DNA from: UBA724 sp964008075
GTDB lineage: Bacteria; Bacteroidota; Bacteroidia; Flavobacteriales; Flavobacteriaceae
Assembly (NCBI GenBank): GCA_964008075.1
Contig: CAXGAP010000059.1
Location: forward strand, 1 to 5,164
Direction of reading: 5' to 3'
DNA: 5,164 nucleotides
The notes under the pieces are model-generated. The model was not told the origin of the DNA and did not search any database. It was given only the letters and a program-made list of their open reading frames with translations. Both the position numbers and the translations under genes were made by a program. Of the stretch, positions 1 through 5,164 are shown piece after piece (the stretch's first letter is position 1; each line of letters starts with the position of its first letter).

Positions 1-532
1 GTTTGTAGCCAACAATTGCATCTTTACCAGCTGGATAATTTGGCGCCAAAACAAAAGAATTTCCAACACCAGCAGAGTTTGCGTATGCGCCGGCGGCCTC
101 GTAAAGATTATCATTTTGCCAGGCGACGTTGAAATAATTTTCATGACAACCCTTGCCAGCAAGTGCTGATGGGCCAGCGTTTGGCGATAGGTAAAATTTA
201 CCCTGAGCTGTTACCGACGGAACAACCGCCATGGCTAAATTTGACCATATAATCCCGGTCAGTATGTCTACTTTTTCAGACTGAACCATTTTATCGGCTA
301 GTTTAACCGCCACATCTGGCTTTCGCTGGTCGTCTTCAATAATTACCTTTATATCGGATCGTCCTGATTGATTGATTGCAAGCATAAAGCCATCTCTCAC
401 ATCAACACCTAAGCCGGCGCCACCTCCAGAAAGTGTTGTTATCATTCCGATTTTTGTTTCAGCTATTGCAGTTCCTGCAATAACTGAAAACAATGCGGAT
501 ATTATTATTGGAAATTTGAACACCTTTTTCAT
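1..532 (-). CDS. Branched-chain amino acid-type ABC transporter substrate-binding protein (LivJ-like), 5' part only
   Basis: This is the first 177 codons of a periplasmic binding protein that runs off the left edge. It opens with MKKVFKFPII, a hydrophobic core and a likely Sec cleavage after TAIA (residue 24). The mature protein then starts ETKIGMITTLSGGGAGLG, the classic first strand and ligand loop of the type I fold (Peripla_BP_6, LivJ/LivK and amide-binding relatives). Further family-like segments are VIIEDDQRKPDVAV (about 64-77), DILTGIIWSNLA (89-100), GKGCHENYFNVAWQND (126-141) and LAPNYPAGKDA (162-172). The ATG at 532 is preceded by a strong Shine-Dalgarno AGGGGG six bases upstream, which fixes the start. 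Members of this family bind branched-chain amino acids, amides, urea or aromatic acids, so the exact ligand is open. It lies on the same strand as the B12 importer but about 160 bases beyond it, and no shared function is implied. Its permease and ATPase partners are not in view. Confidence 0.93.
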   Translation of the reverse strand, partial: MKKVFKFPIIISALFSVIAGTAIAETKIGMITTLSGGGAGLGVDVRDGFMLAINQSGRSDIKVIIEDDQRKPDVAVKLADKMVQSEKVDILTGIIWSNLAMAVVPSVTAQGKFYLSPNAGPSALAGKGCHENYFNVAWQNDNLYEAAGAYANSAGVGNSFVLAPNYPAGKDAIVGYK

Positions 533-675
533 TATTTACCCCCTGTTCAAAATATTAAGAATACAAACAAGCACAATGAAAGGTATTTGCCAAGGGACTT
601 TTCTTAAAACTGCTTATCGCTGGTTTTGAGAAATTTAAGTCAGCGTTAAAATTTTTAGGCTTATTATGGGATTTG

Positions 676-705
676 AAACTGGAATAAATACAATATTTAC
701 AGTTT
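676..705 (-). terminator. Stem-loop over the permease stop codon; possible 3' end structure, not a canonical terminator
   Basis: An inverted repeat covers the stop codon of the permease gene. The outer arms are AAACTG and CAGTTT (676-681 and 700-705) and the inner arms are TAAATA and TATTTA (685-690 and 694-699). The loop is three bases, with a three-base bulge at 682-684. No T-run follows on the minus strand, so this does not look like a standard intrinsic terminator. It could mark or protect the 3' end of the importer mRNA. The inner stem is entirely A-T, so stability is modest and chance formation in AT-rich DNA is possible. Confidence 0.3.
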
Positions 706-1758
706 ATTGATGCTGTTTCTGCGTAATAACCAAACAAAAAATATTCCACCAATTATCCCGGTGACAATACCAATGGGTAAGTCTTCTGGAGCCATAATTG
801 TTCTTGCGACAATATCCGCCCAAAGTAGGAAAATTGCACCTGCTATGGCAGAACCTATCAGGACCCGTTTGTAATCGCCTCCCACAACTAACCTGACTAT
901 GTGGGGTATCATTAGTCCTACGAAACCAATAATCCCTGAAAATGCGACCATTGCACCCGTTATCAATGCCCCAATAACAAAAACAGATAGCCGAAATTCA
1001 CGAACGGCTATACCAAGAGTTGACGCCGTTTCATCACCAATAGTCATTGCATTGAGTTCTTTAGTTTTAGTAAACAGCCATAGACAGCAAACAACCAGTA
1101 CTGAGATTGGATAAATCAGTTGGCTCCACTGTGCGAGACCTAATCCTCCTAACATCCAAAACACTACTGTATGAGTTGCACGTGGGTCACCCAAAAAAAT
1201 TAAGGCATTAGCTGCTGCCATGATAATAAAAGAAACAGCGACGCCAGCTAAGATAAGCCTATCTGCACTTGTTGCGTCAGCAACGCGAGATACACCCAGA
1301 ACAATTATTGTTGCCACCAAGGCCCCTCCGAAAGCTAGCAATGGCACAGTCAGCAAACCAAGAAATAGCCCGGTGTGCAGCAATGCTAAAATTGCTCCAA
1401 ATGCTCCACCTGATGATATCCCTAGCAAGTGTGGGTCAGCTAAATGGTTCCTAGTCACTGCTTGTAAACTAGCCCCAACAACCGCCAAGCCAGAACCCAC
1501 AGTTGCGGCCAGTATAGCGCGTGGAAAGCGAATTTCCCATATAATTGCCTCGTGCCCCATCGACCAAGTAGGTTCAACAAAATTTGGTATGAACTTGTTA
1601 ATCAATACACCAAGGACAGTCTTAAGTGATACCGGCACAGCTCCAACCGAAATTGCAATTGAGAGTGAGACCAATAAAACCCCAAAACCAAATAGAGATA
1701 AAATCATCATAGGGCTCAAGCTATTTAGTTTTAGGTTCTGGCCACTAATCTCACTCAT
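697..1758 (-). CDS. Cobalamin/iron-complex ABC transporter permease (FecCD/BtuC family)
   Basis: This 353-residue inner-membrane permease has the usual length of the FecCD/BtuC family, which forms a homodimer of about ten helices per subunit. Family landmarks are all present: IRFPRAILAATVGSGLAVVG (76-95), then Q99 and RNHLADPHLLGISSGGAFGA (103-122); GDETASTLG (241-249), the cytoplasmic segment that usually contacts the ATPase; GIIGFVGLMIPHIVRLVVGG (275-294); ADIVART (314-320); and EDLPIGIVTGIIGG (325-338). No frameshift or missing block is seen. The gene begins five bases after the stop of the binding-protein gene. The only upstream purine block is the GGGG in the end of that gene, about 12 bases from the ATG, so translation may be coupled. 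It is the third and last gene of the importer operon. Sequence family does not separate B12 from ferric-siderophore permeases. The upstream cobalamin riboswitch favours a corrinoid substrate. Confidence 0.95.
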   Translation of the reverse strand: MSEISGQNLKLNSLSPMMILSLFGFGVLLVSLSIAISVGAVPVSLKTVLGVLINKFIPNFVEPTWSMGHEAIIWEIRFPRAILAATVGSGLAVVGASLQAVTRNHLADPHLLGISSGGAFGAILALLHTGLFLGLLTVPLLAFGGALVATIIVLGVSRVADATSADRLILAGVAVSFIIMAAANALIFLGDPRATHTVVFWMLGGLGLAQWSQLIYPISVLVVCCLWLFTKTKELNAMTIGDETASTLGIAVREFRLSVFVIGALITGAMVAFSGIIGFVGLMIPHIVRLVVGGDYKRVLIGSAIAGAIFLLWADIVARTIMAPEDLPIGIVTGIIGGIFFVWLLRRNSINKL

Positions 1759-1763
1759 AGTAT

Positions 1764-2699
1764 TTATTTACCCCAGAATGCTTTTGCGAGGGTCTTTATT
1801 GCTTTAATGTTACGTGGCCCAGGTGTAGCCTCAACATATTCTAAAGTTACAAAACGATCATTCTTAACTGCTTCTATGTTTGAAAATGCAGGATTTGACA
1901 TCATAAAGGCGCGTTTTTGTTCTGCAGTTACGCTACCATAGTTAACGATGATAATTACTTCTGGGTTCTGTGCCACCACTTCTTCCCAAGTAACTGTTCC
2001 CCAACTTTTTTCAAAGCCATTCATGACATTGACGCCACCAGCGGCTTCAATCAATGCTGTTGGCATCGCGTAGAGGCCTGCAGTAAAGGGAGTGTCTTCA
2101 CCACTATCATATACGAATGCGCGCACTGGTTCGCCAGTTTCCAAATTACTTTTAAATGATTTCAGTTCTGCTTTGTAATCATTGACTAAGTTTTTCGCCC
2201 TATCTTCAACATTAAAAATGCTGCCAAGATTAAGCAGATCTGCATACATATCATCTATGCTTGCTTTTCCTTTTTTCATTATATGCGTGCAAGATTCGGT
2301 CAATTCGTAAACTTTTACACCAAAAGGTTCCAAAGTCTCTGGTGTAACCTCGCCACCAACTTTCATCCCGTAGTTCCAGCCAGCAAAAAAGAAATCTGCG
2401 TTAGCACCCACTATAACTTCCTTTGTTGGGTATTTGGATGATAGTTCAGGAAGCTGTTTTACGTTTGCTCGCATTTCCTCATCGAGTGTTTTCCAGCCAG
2501 AGATACCGGTATAGCCAACCATGTGGTCTGCAAGACCCAGTACCAGCATCATTTCAGTAAGATTTACATCGTTTGAAATTGCACGCTTTGGTGGAGCATC
2601 AAACGAGACTATTCTGTTGCAACTTTCCACAGTAGTTTGAGCTAAAGCTGTGCCCCCAATTATGCTAACCGCAGCTACAAAAGATAGTATTTGTTTCAC
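1764..2699 (-). CDS. Periplasmic substrate-binding protein of the B12/iron-complex ABC importer (BtuF/FepB fold)
   Basis: This is a 311-residue binding protein of the type III (helical-backbone) class, PF01497 family. A Sec signal peptide ends at about residue 20 (GGTALA, then QTTVES). The mature part shows RIVSFDAPPKRAISNDVNLTE (29-49 in part), MVGYTGISGW (60-69), ADFFFAGWNYGMKVGGEVTP (101-120), the segment YELTESCTHIMKK (131-143), VYDSGEDTPFTAG (197-209) and EATPGPRN (290-297). Only two cysteines remain after processing, C27 and C137, which could form a disulfide. No lipobox is present, so it should be a soluble periplasmic protein. The start is GTG, chosen because AAGGGA lies about eight bases upstream and translation from it gives the signal peptide directly. 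It begins two bases after the ATPase stop. By context it hands a corrinoid to the neighbouring permease. A ferric chelate is the main alternative. Confidence 0.94.
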   Translation of the reverse strand: MKQILSFVAAVSIIGGTALAQTTVESCNRIVSFDAPPKRAISNDVNLTEMMLVLGLADHMVGYTGISGWKTLDEEMRANVKQLPELSSKYPTKEVIVGANADFFFAGWNYGMKVGGEVTPETLEPFGVKVYELTESCTHIMKKGKASIDDMYADLLNLGSIFNVEDRAKNLVNDYKAELKSFKSNLETGEPVRAFVYDSGEDTPFTAGLYAMPTALIEAAGGVNVMNGFEKSWGTVTWEEVVAQNPEVIIIVNYGSVTAEQKRAFMMSNPAFSNIEAVKNDRFVTLEYVEATPGPRNIKAIKTLAKAFWGK

Positions 2700-2701
2700 A
2701 A

Positions 2702-3496
2702 TTAATTTCCCTTTTTATTTAGATGAAATGTCAAAAATTCAGTATTGCTTGGTTGTAAGACTTCTTTATGGGCCTCCACTTGAAATGCATCAGAAACGGC
2801 TTTTTCAGTAAGCACGTCACGGGCTTTGCCATATCCAATTGTCTGTCCACATTTGAGAAGGAGAATTTGATCACAAACACTTGTCGCAAGATTCAAGTCA
2901 TGTAAGGAGGTTACTATTGTGATAGACAGGTTTCGTATTAAGTCTAGCACTTCAAGCTGATGCTTTATATCCAAGTGGTTTGTTGGTTCATCAAGAATTA
3001 AGAGTTTCGGTTCTTGGGCCAGTGCTCGAGCTACCATTACTCGTTGTCTTTCTCCACCAGACAAGGTGCCTAGATATCGGTTGGTTAACTCTTGTAACTC
3101 TAAAAATTTAATGGCTTTTTCGATTATTACCTCGTCAATTTCACCTCGATTTGAACCAAAACCATGATGAAAAGGGGTTCGTCCTAAAGACACAATTTCT
3201 CGAACTGTTAATGCAAAATCGCTCGGTTGTTCTTGCAAAACTGCAGCTATTTGCTTTGCCGTTTCGCGAGCAGATAATTTCCAAATATCTTTGCCATCGA
3301 TTTTAACAGAGCCGGTGATTGGTTTGTGAAAGCGATAGAGCAAACGAAGCAAAGTAGTCTTTCCAGCTCCATTTGGACCAACAATTCCTAGTATACCACC
3401 AGCTTCAAGCTTGAAGGTGGTAGAAAATAACAAGTTACTTGATTTAGGTTTCGGAGACCATGAAATGTTTTCGACCGAAAGTTGAGCTGCTTTCAT
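2702..3496 (-). CDS. ATP-binding protein of the B12/iron-complex ABC importer (BtuD/FecE family)
   Basis: This 264-residue cytoplasmic ATPase is complete. The nucleotide-binding elements are all intact: Walker A GPNGAGKTT (40-48), Q-loop Q88 in VLQEQ, signature LSGGERQR (145-152), Walker B LLILDEP (165-171) with catalytic E170, D-loop TNHLD (172-176) and the switch histidine H199 in LHDLN. The LGRTPFHHGF stretch after the Q-loop (104-113) is typical of the FecE/FhuC/BtuD group. It is the first intact gene after the cobalamin riboswitch, and the binding-protein gene follows after two bases. The ATG at 3496 has no good Shine-Dalgarno (only AAAAAGAA nearby), unlike the other genes in the window, so its translation may depend on an upstream ORF or be weak. 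It powers import through the adjacent permease. Substrate is inferred from the riboswitch. Confidence 0.95.
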   Translation of the reverse strand: MKAAQLSVENISWSPKPKSSNLLFSTTFKLEAGGILGIVGPNGAGKTTLLRLLYRFHKPITGSVKIDGKDIWKLSARETAKQIAAVLQEQPSDFALTVREIVSLGRTPFHHGFGSNRGEIDEVIIEKAIKFLELQELTNRYLGTLSGGERQRVMVARALAQEPKLLILDEPTNHLDIKHQLEVLDLIRNLSITIVTSLHDLNLATSVCDQILLLKCGQTIGYGKARDVLTEKAVSDAFQVEAHKEVLQPSNTEFLTFHLNKKGN

Positions 3497-3512
3497 ATAA
3501 ATTCTTTTTGTT

Positions 3513-3524
3513 ATGTTATAACAT
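3513..3524. promoter_or_regulatory. Perfect 12-bp palindrome upstream of the ATPase gene; possible operator
   Basis: ATGTTATAACAT is a perfect 12-base palindrome whose edge lies 16 bases before the ATPase start codon. Its half-sites resemble the outer arms of alphaproteobacterial Zur boxes (TGTTAT and ATAACA), but the usual central spacer is missing, so it is not a standard Zur site. It may be an operator for another dimeric regulator, or a chance event in AT-rich sequence. No convincing -35/-10 pair was found around it. Confidence 0.25.
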
Positions 3525-3527
3525 TGT

Positions 3528-3705
3528 TTATTCAGATTGGTATTTAGTGAAAGTAAAGATCTCTTTTTTGTCTTTTCCCAGCCAAAGCGTTGGATCTAAA
3601 TCGACAAATTCTAATTTATATTGAAAAATTTTCTGGCTTGCTCTCCACTAATTGGGCGCGTGCAGCAGCAAGAACTAACTCGTAGGAAACTATTTTATAT
3701 TCCAT
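3528..3705 (-). pseudogene. Possible small gene between riboswitch and importer, split by a one-base frameshift
   Basis: Two overlapping short reading frames look like the halves of one small gene. The first runs from ATG at 3705 to a stop at 3616 (29 residues, MEYKIVSYELVLAAARAQLV and on to PENFSI) and has a GGAG Shine-Dalgarno about six bases upstream. A GTG at 3726 would add seven residues. The second frame is open from 3647 to a TAA at 3528 and reads QYKLEFVDLDPTLWLGKDKK then EIFTFTKYQSE, but has no ATG or GTG start of its own. Removing one T from the T5 run at 3628-3624 joins them into a 58-residue protein (PENF then QYKLEF). I do not recognise the family. It would be the first cistron after the B12 riboswitch. 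Alternatives are a true pseudogene, a sequencing indel, programmed frameshifting, or a leader with no product. Confidence 0.35.
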
Positions 3706-3719
3706 TTTGTGCTCCAGAC

Positions 3720-3734
3720 CAGGCACCCCGCCTG
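3720..3734 (-). other. GC-rich hairpin just upstream of the small-ORF Shine-Dalgarno
   Basis: CAGGC and GCCTG form a five-pair stem with a five-base GGGGT loop, unusually GC-rich for this region. It ends four bases before the GGAG that would serve the small ORF at 3705. No T-run follows, so it is not an intrinsic terminator. Its GCAGG strand could alternatively pair with CCTGC in the 3' part of the aptamer, which would make it part of the riboswitch's switching sequence. That role is inference. Confidence 0.35.
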
Positions 3735-3745
3735 CGTTATATTAA

Positions 3746-3768
3746 AAGGACAGCATCAAAAATGCTGT
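3746..3768 (-). terminator. Candidate riboswitch expression-platform terminator hairpin
   Basis: On the minus strand ACAGCAT, a five-base TTTTG loop and ATGCTGT form a seven-pair stem (3768-3750), followed by CC and then TTTT. It begins at the last two bases of the presumed P1 helix of the aptamer. The T-run is short and offset by two bases, so termination may be weak. An alternative helix between CATCAA (3773-3768) and TTGATG (3759-3754) would exclude both P1 and this stem, as expected of an antiterminator. Confidence 0.45.
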
Positions 3769-3920
3769 TGATGGCAGGTCTCCTGACTTATGAGTATTCG
3801 TTAGCCGTTCCTTCCCAGATAAATAAATCCAGTGGTTTTAACGGATACTTTCTCACCTACAGTTGCGGGGGCAGTTTTGGATTTGAGTAATATTTCTCGC
3901 ACCAAATTCCCATTTTCAAC
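3767..3920 (-). ncRNA. Cobalamin (B12) riboswitch
   Basis: The conserved core of the adenosylcobalamin aptamer is readable in order on the minus strand: GGGAA (3911-3907), GGTGC (3903-3899), AAATCC, CTGCCCCCGCAACTGTA (3872-3856), CCACTG (3835-3830), GGGAAGG (3816-3810) and the B12 box AAGTCAGGAGACCTGCC (3789-3773). Closing helix P1 can form between GTTGA (3920-3916) and TCAAC (3771-3767). Such elements normally switch off corrinoid import or synthesis genes when adenosylcobalamin is plentiful. Here it heads the importer operon, on the same strand, and lies after cobS, so it is unlikely to control cobT-cobS. Switching by termination (hairpin at 3768-3750) is plausible. Control of translation of the small ORF at 3705 is the other option. 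Confidence 0.95.
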
Positions 3921-3978
3921 TCATTGCTAAATCGCGCTGAGTACCATCAAATATCTCGAAACTAAAAAAATTAGATTC

Positions 3979-3984
3979 TGTCAA
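3979..3984 (-). promoter_or_regulatory. Possible -35 box for the riboswitch-importer transcript
   Basis: A perfect TTGACA hexamer sits about 60 bases upstream of the aptamer on the same strand, a sensible place for its promoter. At the expected 16-18 base spacing there is no good -10 (TTTCGA at 17), so the call rests on the -35 and position alone. Confidence 0.3.
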
Positions 3985-3985
3985 A

Positions 3986-4016
3986 CTTTAAATTAATAAA
4001 AATAGTTTTTTTAAAG
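3986..4016. repeat. AT-only inverted repeat between cobS and the importer leader
   Basis: CTTTAAA (3986-3992) and TTTAAAG (4010-4016) are seven-base inverted arms around an A/T-rich centre, with AAAAA and TTTTT able to pair inside. It lies about 45 bases past the cobS stop and immediately before the possible -35 box. It may end the cobT-cobS transcript or act as an upstream AT-rich promoter element. Such repeats arise easily in DNA of this composition. Confidence 0.25.
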
Positions 4017-4059
4017 GTAGTACTTAGTTGAAGGCTCGTATCCAATGAGCATAGTAGAA

Positions 4060-4818
4060 TCAAATATTTAAAAAAGTTACCAGAAAAATGTAACCCGCTG
4101 TTTCAGTGATTAATTGTGCTGCCCCACAGGTATCACCGGTCTGCCCTCCAATTTGAGATTTTACATGCCACCCAAATATACCAGCAATTAGCATCATAAT
4201 GGCAATGCAAGTAATCATATATAGGCCACATAGAGCCACAATAGGAATACAAATCACTGCTGCAGCTACTAATGATATGATCGAAGGCTCACCAGCATCT
4301 CTACCTAATCCTTCATCTCGAGCTGGCGCTAGGAAAGCTAGATAACAAACCATAACAAGTCGACTGATCATGGCCAATGCAATAATAGCAAACAGCACTT
4401 CTTGGTGGGGTGGTAGATTTGATAGGGACACTATTCTTGTAAAGATTAAAAAAATTAATGCTAAAACTCCAAAGCTTCCTATTCGACTATCCCTCATAAT
4501 CTCAAGTTTTGTTTGCTTGTTTTGGCCACCACCAAATCCGTCGGCACAATCAGCAAGCCCATCTTCGTGCATTGCTCCTGTAACGAGAGTGCCTATAGAA
4601 AATGCCAAAATTGAAGCTAAAATCGGCAAAACTCCCAAATTGTAAGTTCCAATGTATGCAAGGCCAACGAGCAAACCAATGGGAATACCTACAATTGGAA
4701 AGCACCAAACGGCAGATGCTAATTTTGGGACATTTAAGCCTAAATTTCCAGCTGGTAGGCGAGTAAGAAGCATGAACGCTAACTGCCCTTCTTGCAGACG
4801 GTGACGCACCCAATTCAT
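4060..4818 (-). CDS. cobS: Adenosylcobinamide-GDP ribazoletransferase (cobalamin synthase)
   Basis: CobS is the integral membrane enzyme that joins adenosylcobinamide-GDP to alpha-ribazole (or its 5'-phosphate), giving adenosylcobalamin (phosphate) and GMP. The 252-residue length is normal for the family. Diagnostic motifs are FMLLTRLPAG (15-24), the metal-binding acidic motif HEDGLADCADGFGGG (84-98), KLEIMRDSRIGSFG (104-117) and a C-terminal GGQTGDTCGAAQLITE (224-239). Between them lie several hydrophobic helices (about 38-83, 118-131, 140-163, 181-216). The ATG overlaps the cobT stop (ATGA), with AGGAG about ten bases upstream inside cobT, so the two are translated together. It is followed by the riboswitch leader and not by another cobalamin synthesis gene. 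All key residues I can recognise are intact. Confidence 0.96.
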   Translation of the reverse strand: MNWVRHRLQEGQLAFMLLTRLPAGNLGLNVPKLASAVWCFPIVGIPIGLLVGLAYIGTYNLGVLPILASILAFSIGTLVTGAMHEDGLADCADGFGGGQNKQTKLEIMRDSRIGSFGVLALIFLIFTRIVSLSNLPPHQEVLFAIIALAMISRLVMVCYLAFLAPARDEGLGRDAGEPSIISLVAAAVICIPIVALCGLYMITCIAIMMLIAGIFGWHVKSQIGGQTGDTCGAAQLITETAGYIFLVTFLNI

Positions 4819-5164
4819 TTACTCGAAACTCCTGCAGAATCGAAAGTTGCCATATTATTATGGCAAGCAACAGCTCCACGAATTATTGACAAAGCTAAAG
4901 CCGCTCCTGTGCCCTCTCCCAGTCTCATATTCAAATCAAGTATTGCAGATTTTTCCATTGCTTCCAAAAGAAGTTTGTGTCCTGGCTCTACAGATAAATG
5001 CCCAATTAAACAGTGATCAAGACTACCGCGTGATGTACCAAATAAAGGAGCCGCAGCTGCAGCACAAATAAAACCATCAAGTAGAACAGGGATACGTGCA
5101 TTTCTTGCAGCTAAAATAGCTCCACAAATAGCTGCTTGTTCTCTCCCACCAAATGCTTGCAGAG
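4815..5164 (-). CDS. cobT: Nicotinate-nucleotide--dimethylbenzimidazole phosphoribosyltransferase, C-terminal part
   Basis: The final 115 codons of CobT enter from the right edge. CobT transfers phosphoribose from nicotinate mononucleotide to 5,6-dimethylbenzimidazole (or another base), making alpha-ribazole phosphate for CobS. Family segments visible here are FGGREQAAICGAILAAR, RIPVLLDGFICAAAA, the HCLIGHLSVEPGHKLLLEA stretch and NMRLGEGTGAALAL. The last contains the glutamate equivalent to the catalytic E317 of the Salmonella enzyme. The ending ACHNNMATFDSAGVS is also typical. The complete protein is usually about 340-350 residues, so roughly two thirds lies outside the window. The TGA stop overlaps the cobS ATG by four bases, which indicates a single cobT-cobS operon. 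Confidence 0.96.
   Translation of the reverse strand, partial: LQAFGGREQAAICGAILAARNARIPVLLDGFICAAAAAPLFGTSRGSLDHCLIGHLSVEPGHKLLLEAMEKSAILDLNMRLGEGTGAALALSIIRGAVACHNNMATFDSAGVSSK

Larger units (their letters stand above)
3497..4059 (-). other. Leader region between cobS and the importer without an intact gene
   Basis: These 563 bases carry, in transcription order, an AT-rich inverted repeat, a possible -35 box, the cobalamin aptamer, a candidate terminator hairpin, a GC-rich hairpin, the possible split small gene and a palindrome before the ATPase start. From the end of the aptamer to the ATPase ATG is 270 bases, long for a simple riboswitch expression platform, which supports the idea that another cistron is or was present there. 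Confidence 0.8.

Noticed and set aside
372..629. Plus-strand frame over the LivJ-like gene start
   Set aside because: It is antisense to the signal peptide and first domain of the binding protein, and has no domain.
533..696. Promoter for the LivJ-like gene
   Set aside because: TTGGCA at about 592-587 resembles a -35 but no -10 lies at the right distance, and a sigma-54 reading lacks the -12 GC. The gap otherwise holds only weak inverted repeats.
1220..1807. Long open frame on the plus strand (195 codons) opposite the permease gene
   Set aside because: It is the antisense of a well-supported FecCD permease, its translation is low-complexity Pro/Thr/Ala/Lys, and it has no recognisable domain.
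3513..3524. Canonical Zur box
   Set aside because: The central spacer between the half-sites is missing, so only the arms match. It is kept as an unassigned palindrome.
3528..3647. Resemblance of YKLEFVDLDPTLW to the start of pRiA4b ORF3-like proteins
   Set aside because: Only a dozen residues are loosely similar, the RR motif that usually follows is absent and the segment is too short to assign.
3621..3890. Plus-strand frame of 89 codons across the leader
   Set aside because: It runs antisense through the cobalamin aptamer, whose conserved RNA sequence explains the region. The protein has no family features.
4034..4050. Intrinsic terminator for cobS formed by GCTC/GAGC
   Set aside because: The stem has four pairs with a nine-base loop and no T-run after it on the minus strand.
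4550..4879. Minus-strand frame overlapping the start of cobS and the end of cobT
   Set aside because: It is an out-of-frame shadow of two genes whose true frames match their families along their length.
1..5164. CRISPR array, tRNA, insertion sequence or phage-like elements
   Set aside because: No direct repeat series, tRNA-like cloverleaf, transposase or terminal repeats were seen. The content is ordinary transport and cofactor metabolism.

Overview
The window is a stretch of low-GC (roughly 40% by eye) bacterial DNA in which every convincing gene lies on the minus strand. Read in the direction of transcription (right to left) it holds: the 3' end of cobT; cobS; a cobalamin (B12) riboswitch; a three-gene ABC importer of the BtuCDF/FecBCDE type; and, past a gap of about 160 bases, the 5' end of an unrelated periplasmic binding protein of the branched-chain amino acid (LivJ) type. 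Sec signal peptides on both binding proteins and the wording of the protein families suggest a Gram-negative proteobacterium, most likely a low-GC alphaproteobacterium, possibly marine. The taxonomic part is inference and no marker gene is present.

Region by region: 5164-4815 is the C-terminal third of CobT, including the conserved GEGTGA segment with the catalytic glutamate. CobS (4818-4060) starts inside the cobT stop codon (ATGA overlap). Together they carry out the nucleotide-loop steps of cobalamin assembly: CobT activates the lower-ligand base as its ribotide and CobS joins it to adenosylcobinamide-GDP. From 4059 to 3497 there is no intact gene. This stretch holds an AT-rich inverted repeat, a possible -35 box, a clear cobalamin riboswitch aptamer (3920-3767), a small hairpin that could be its terminator, a second GC-rich hairpin, a possible small gene that reads well only if one base is removed from a T5 run, and a perfect 12-bp palindrome just before the importer.

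The importer genes are packed as ATPase (3496-2702), binding protein (2699-1764, GTG start) and permease (1758-697), with gaps of 2 and 5 bases, so they form one transcription unit. The riboswitch is the best evidence that the substrate is a corrinoid (cobalamin or cobinamide) and not a ferric siderophore, which sequence family alone could not decide. The neighbouring cobT-cobS pair fits a cell that imports corrinoids and finishes or remodels them.

Nothing here amounts to a wholly new system. The points most worth a second look are the broken-looking small ORF between riboswitch and importer, the mutually exclusive hairpins after the aptamer, and the palindrome at the ATPase start.
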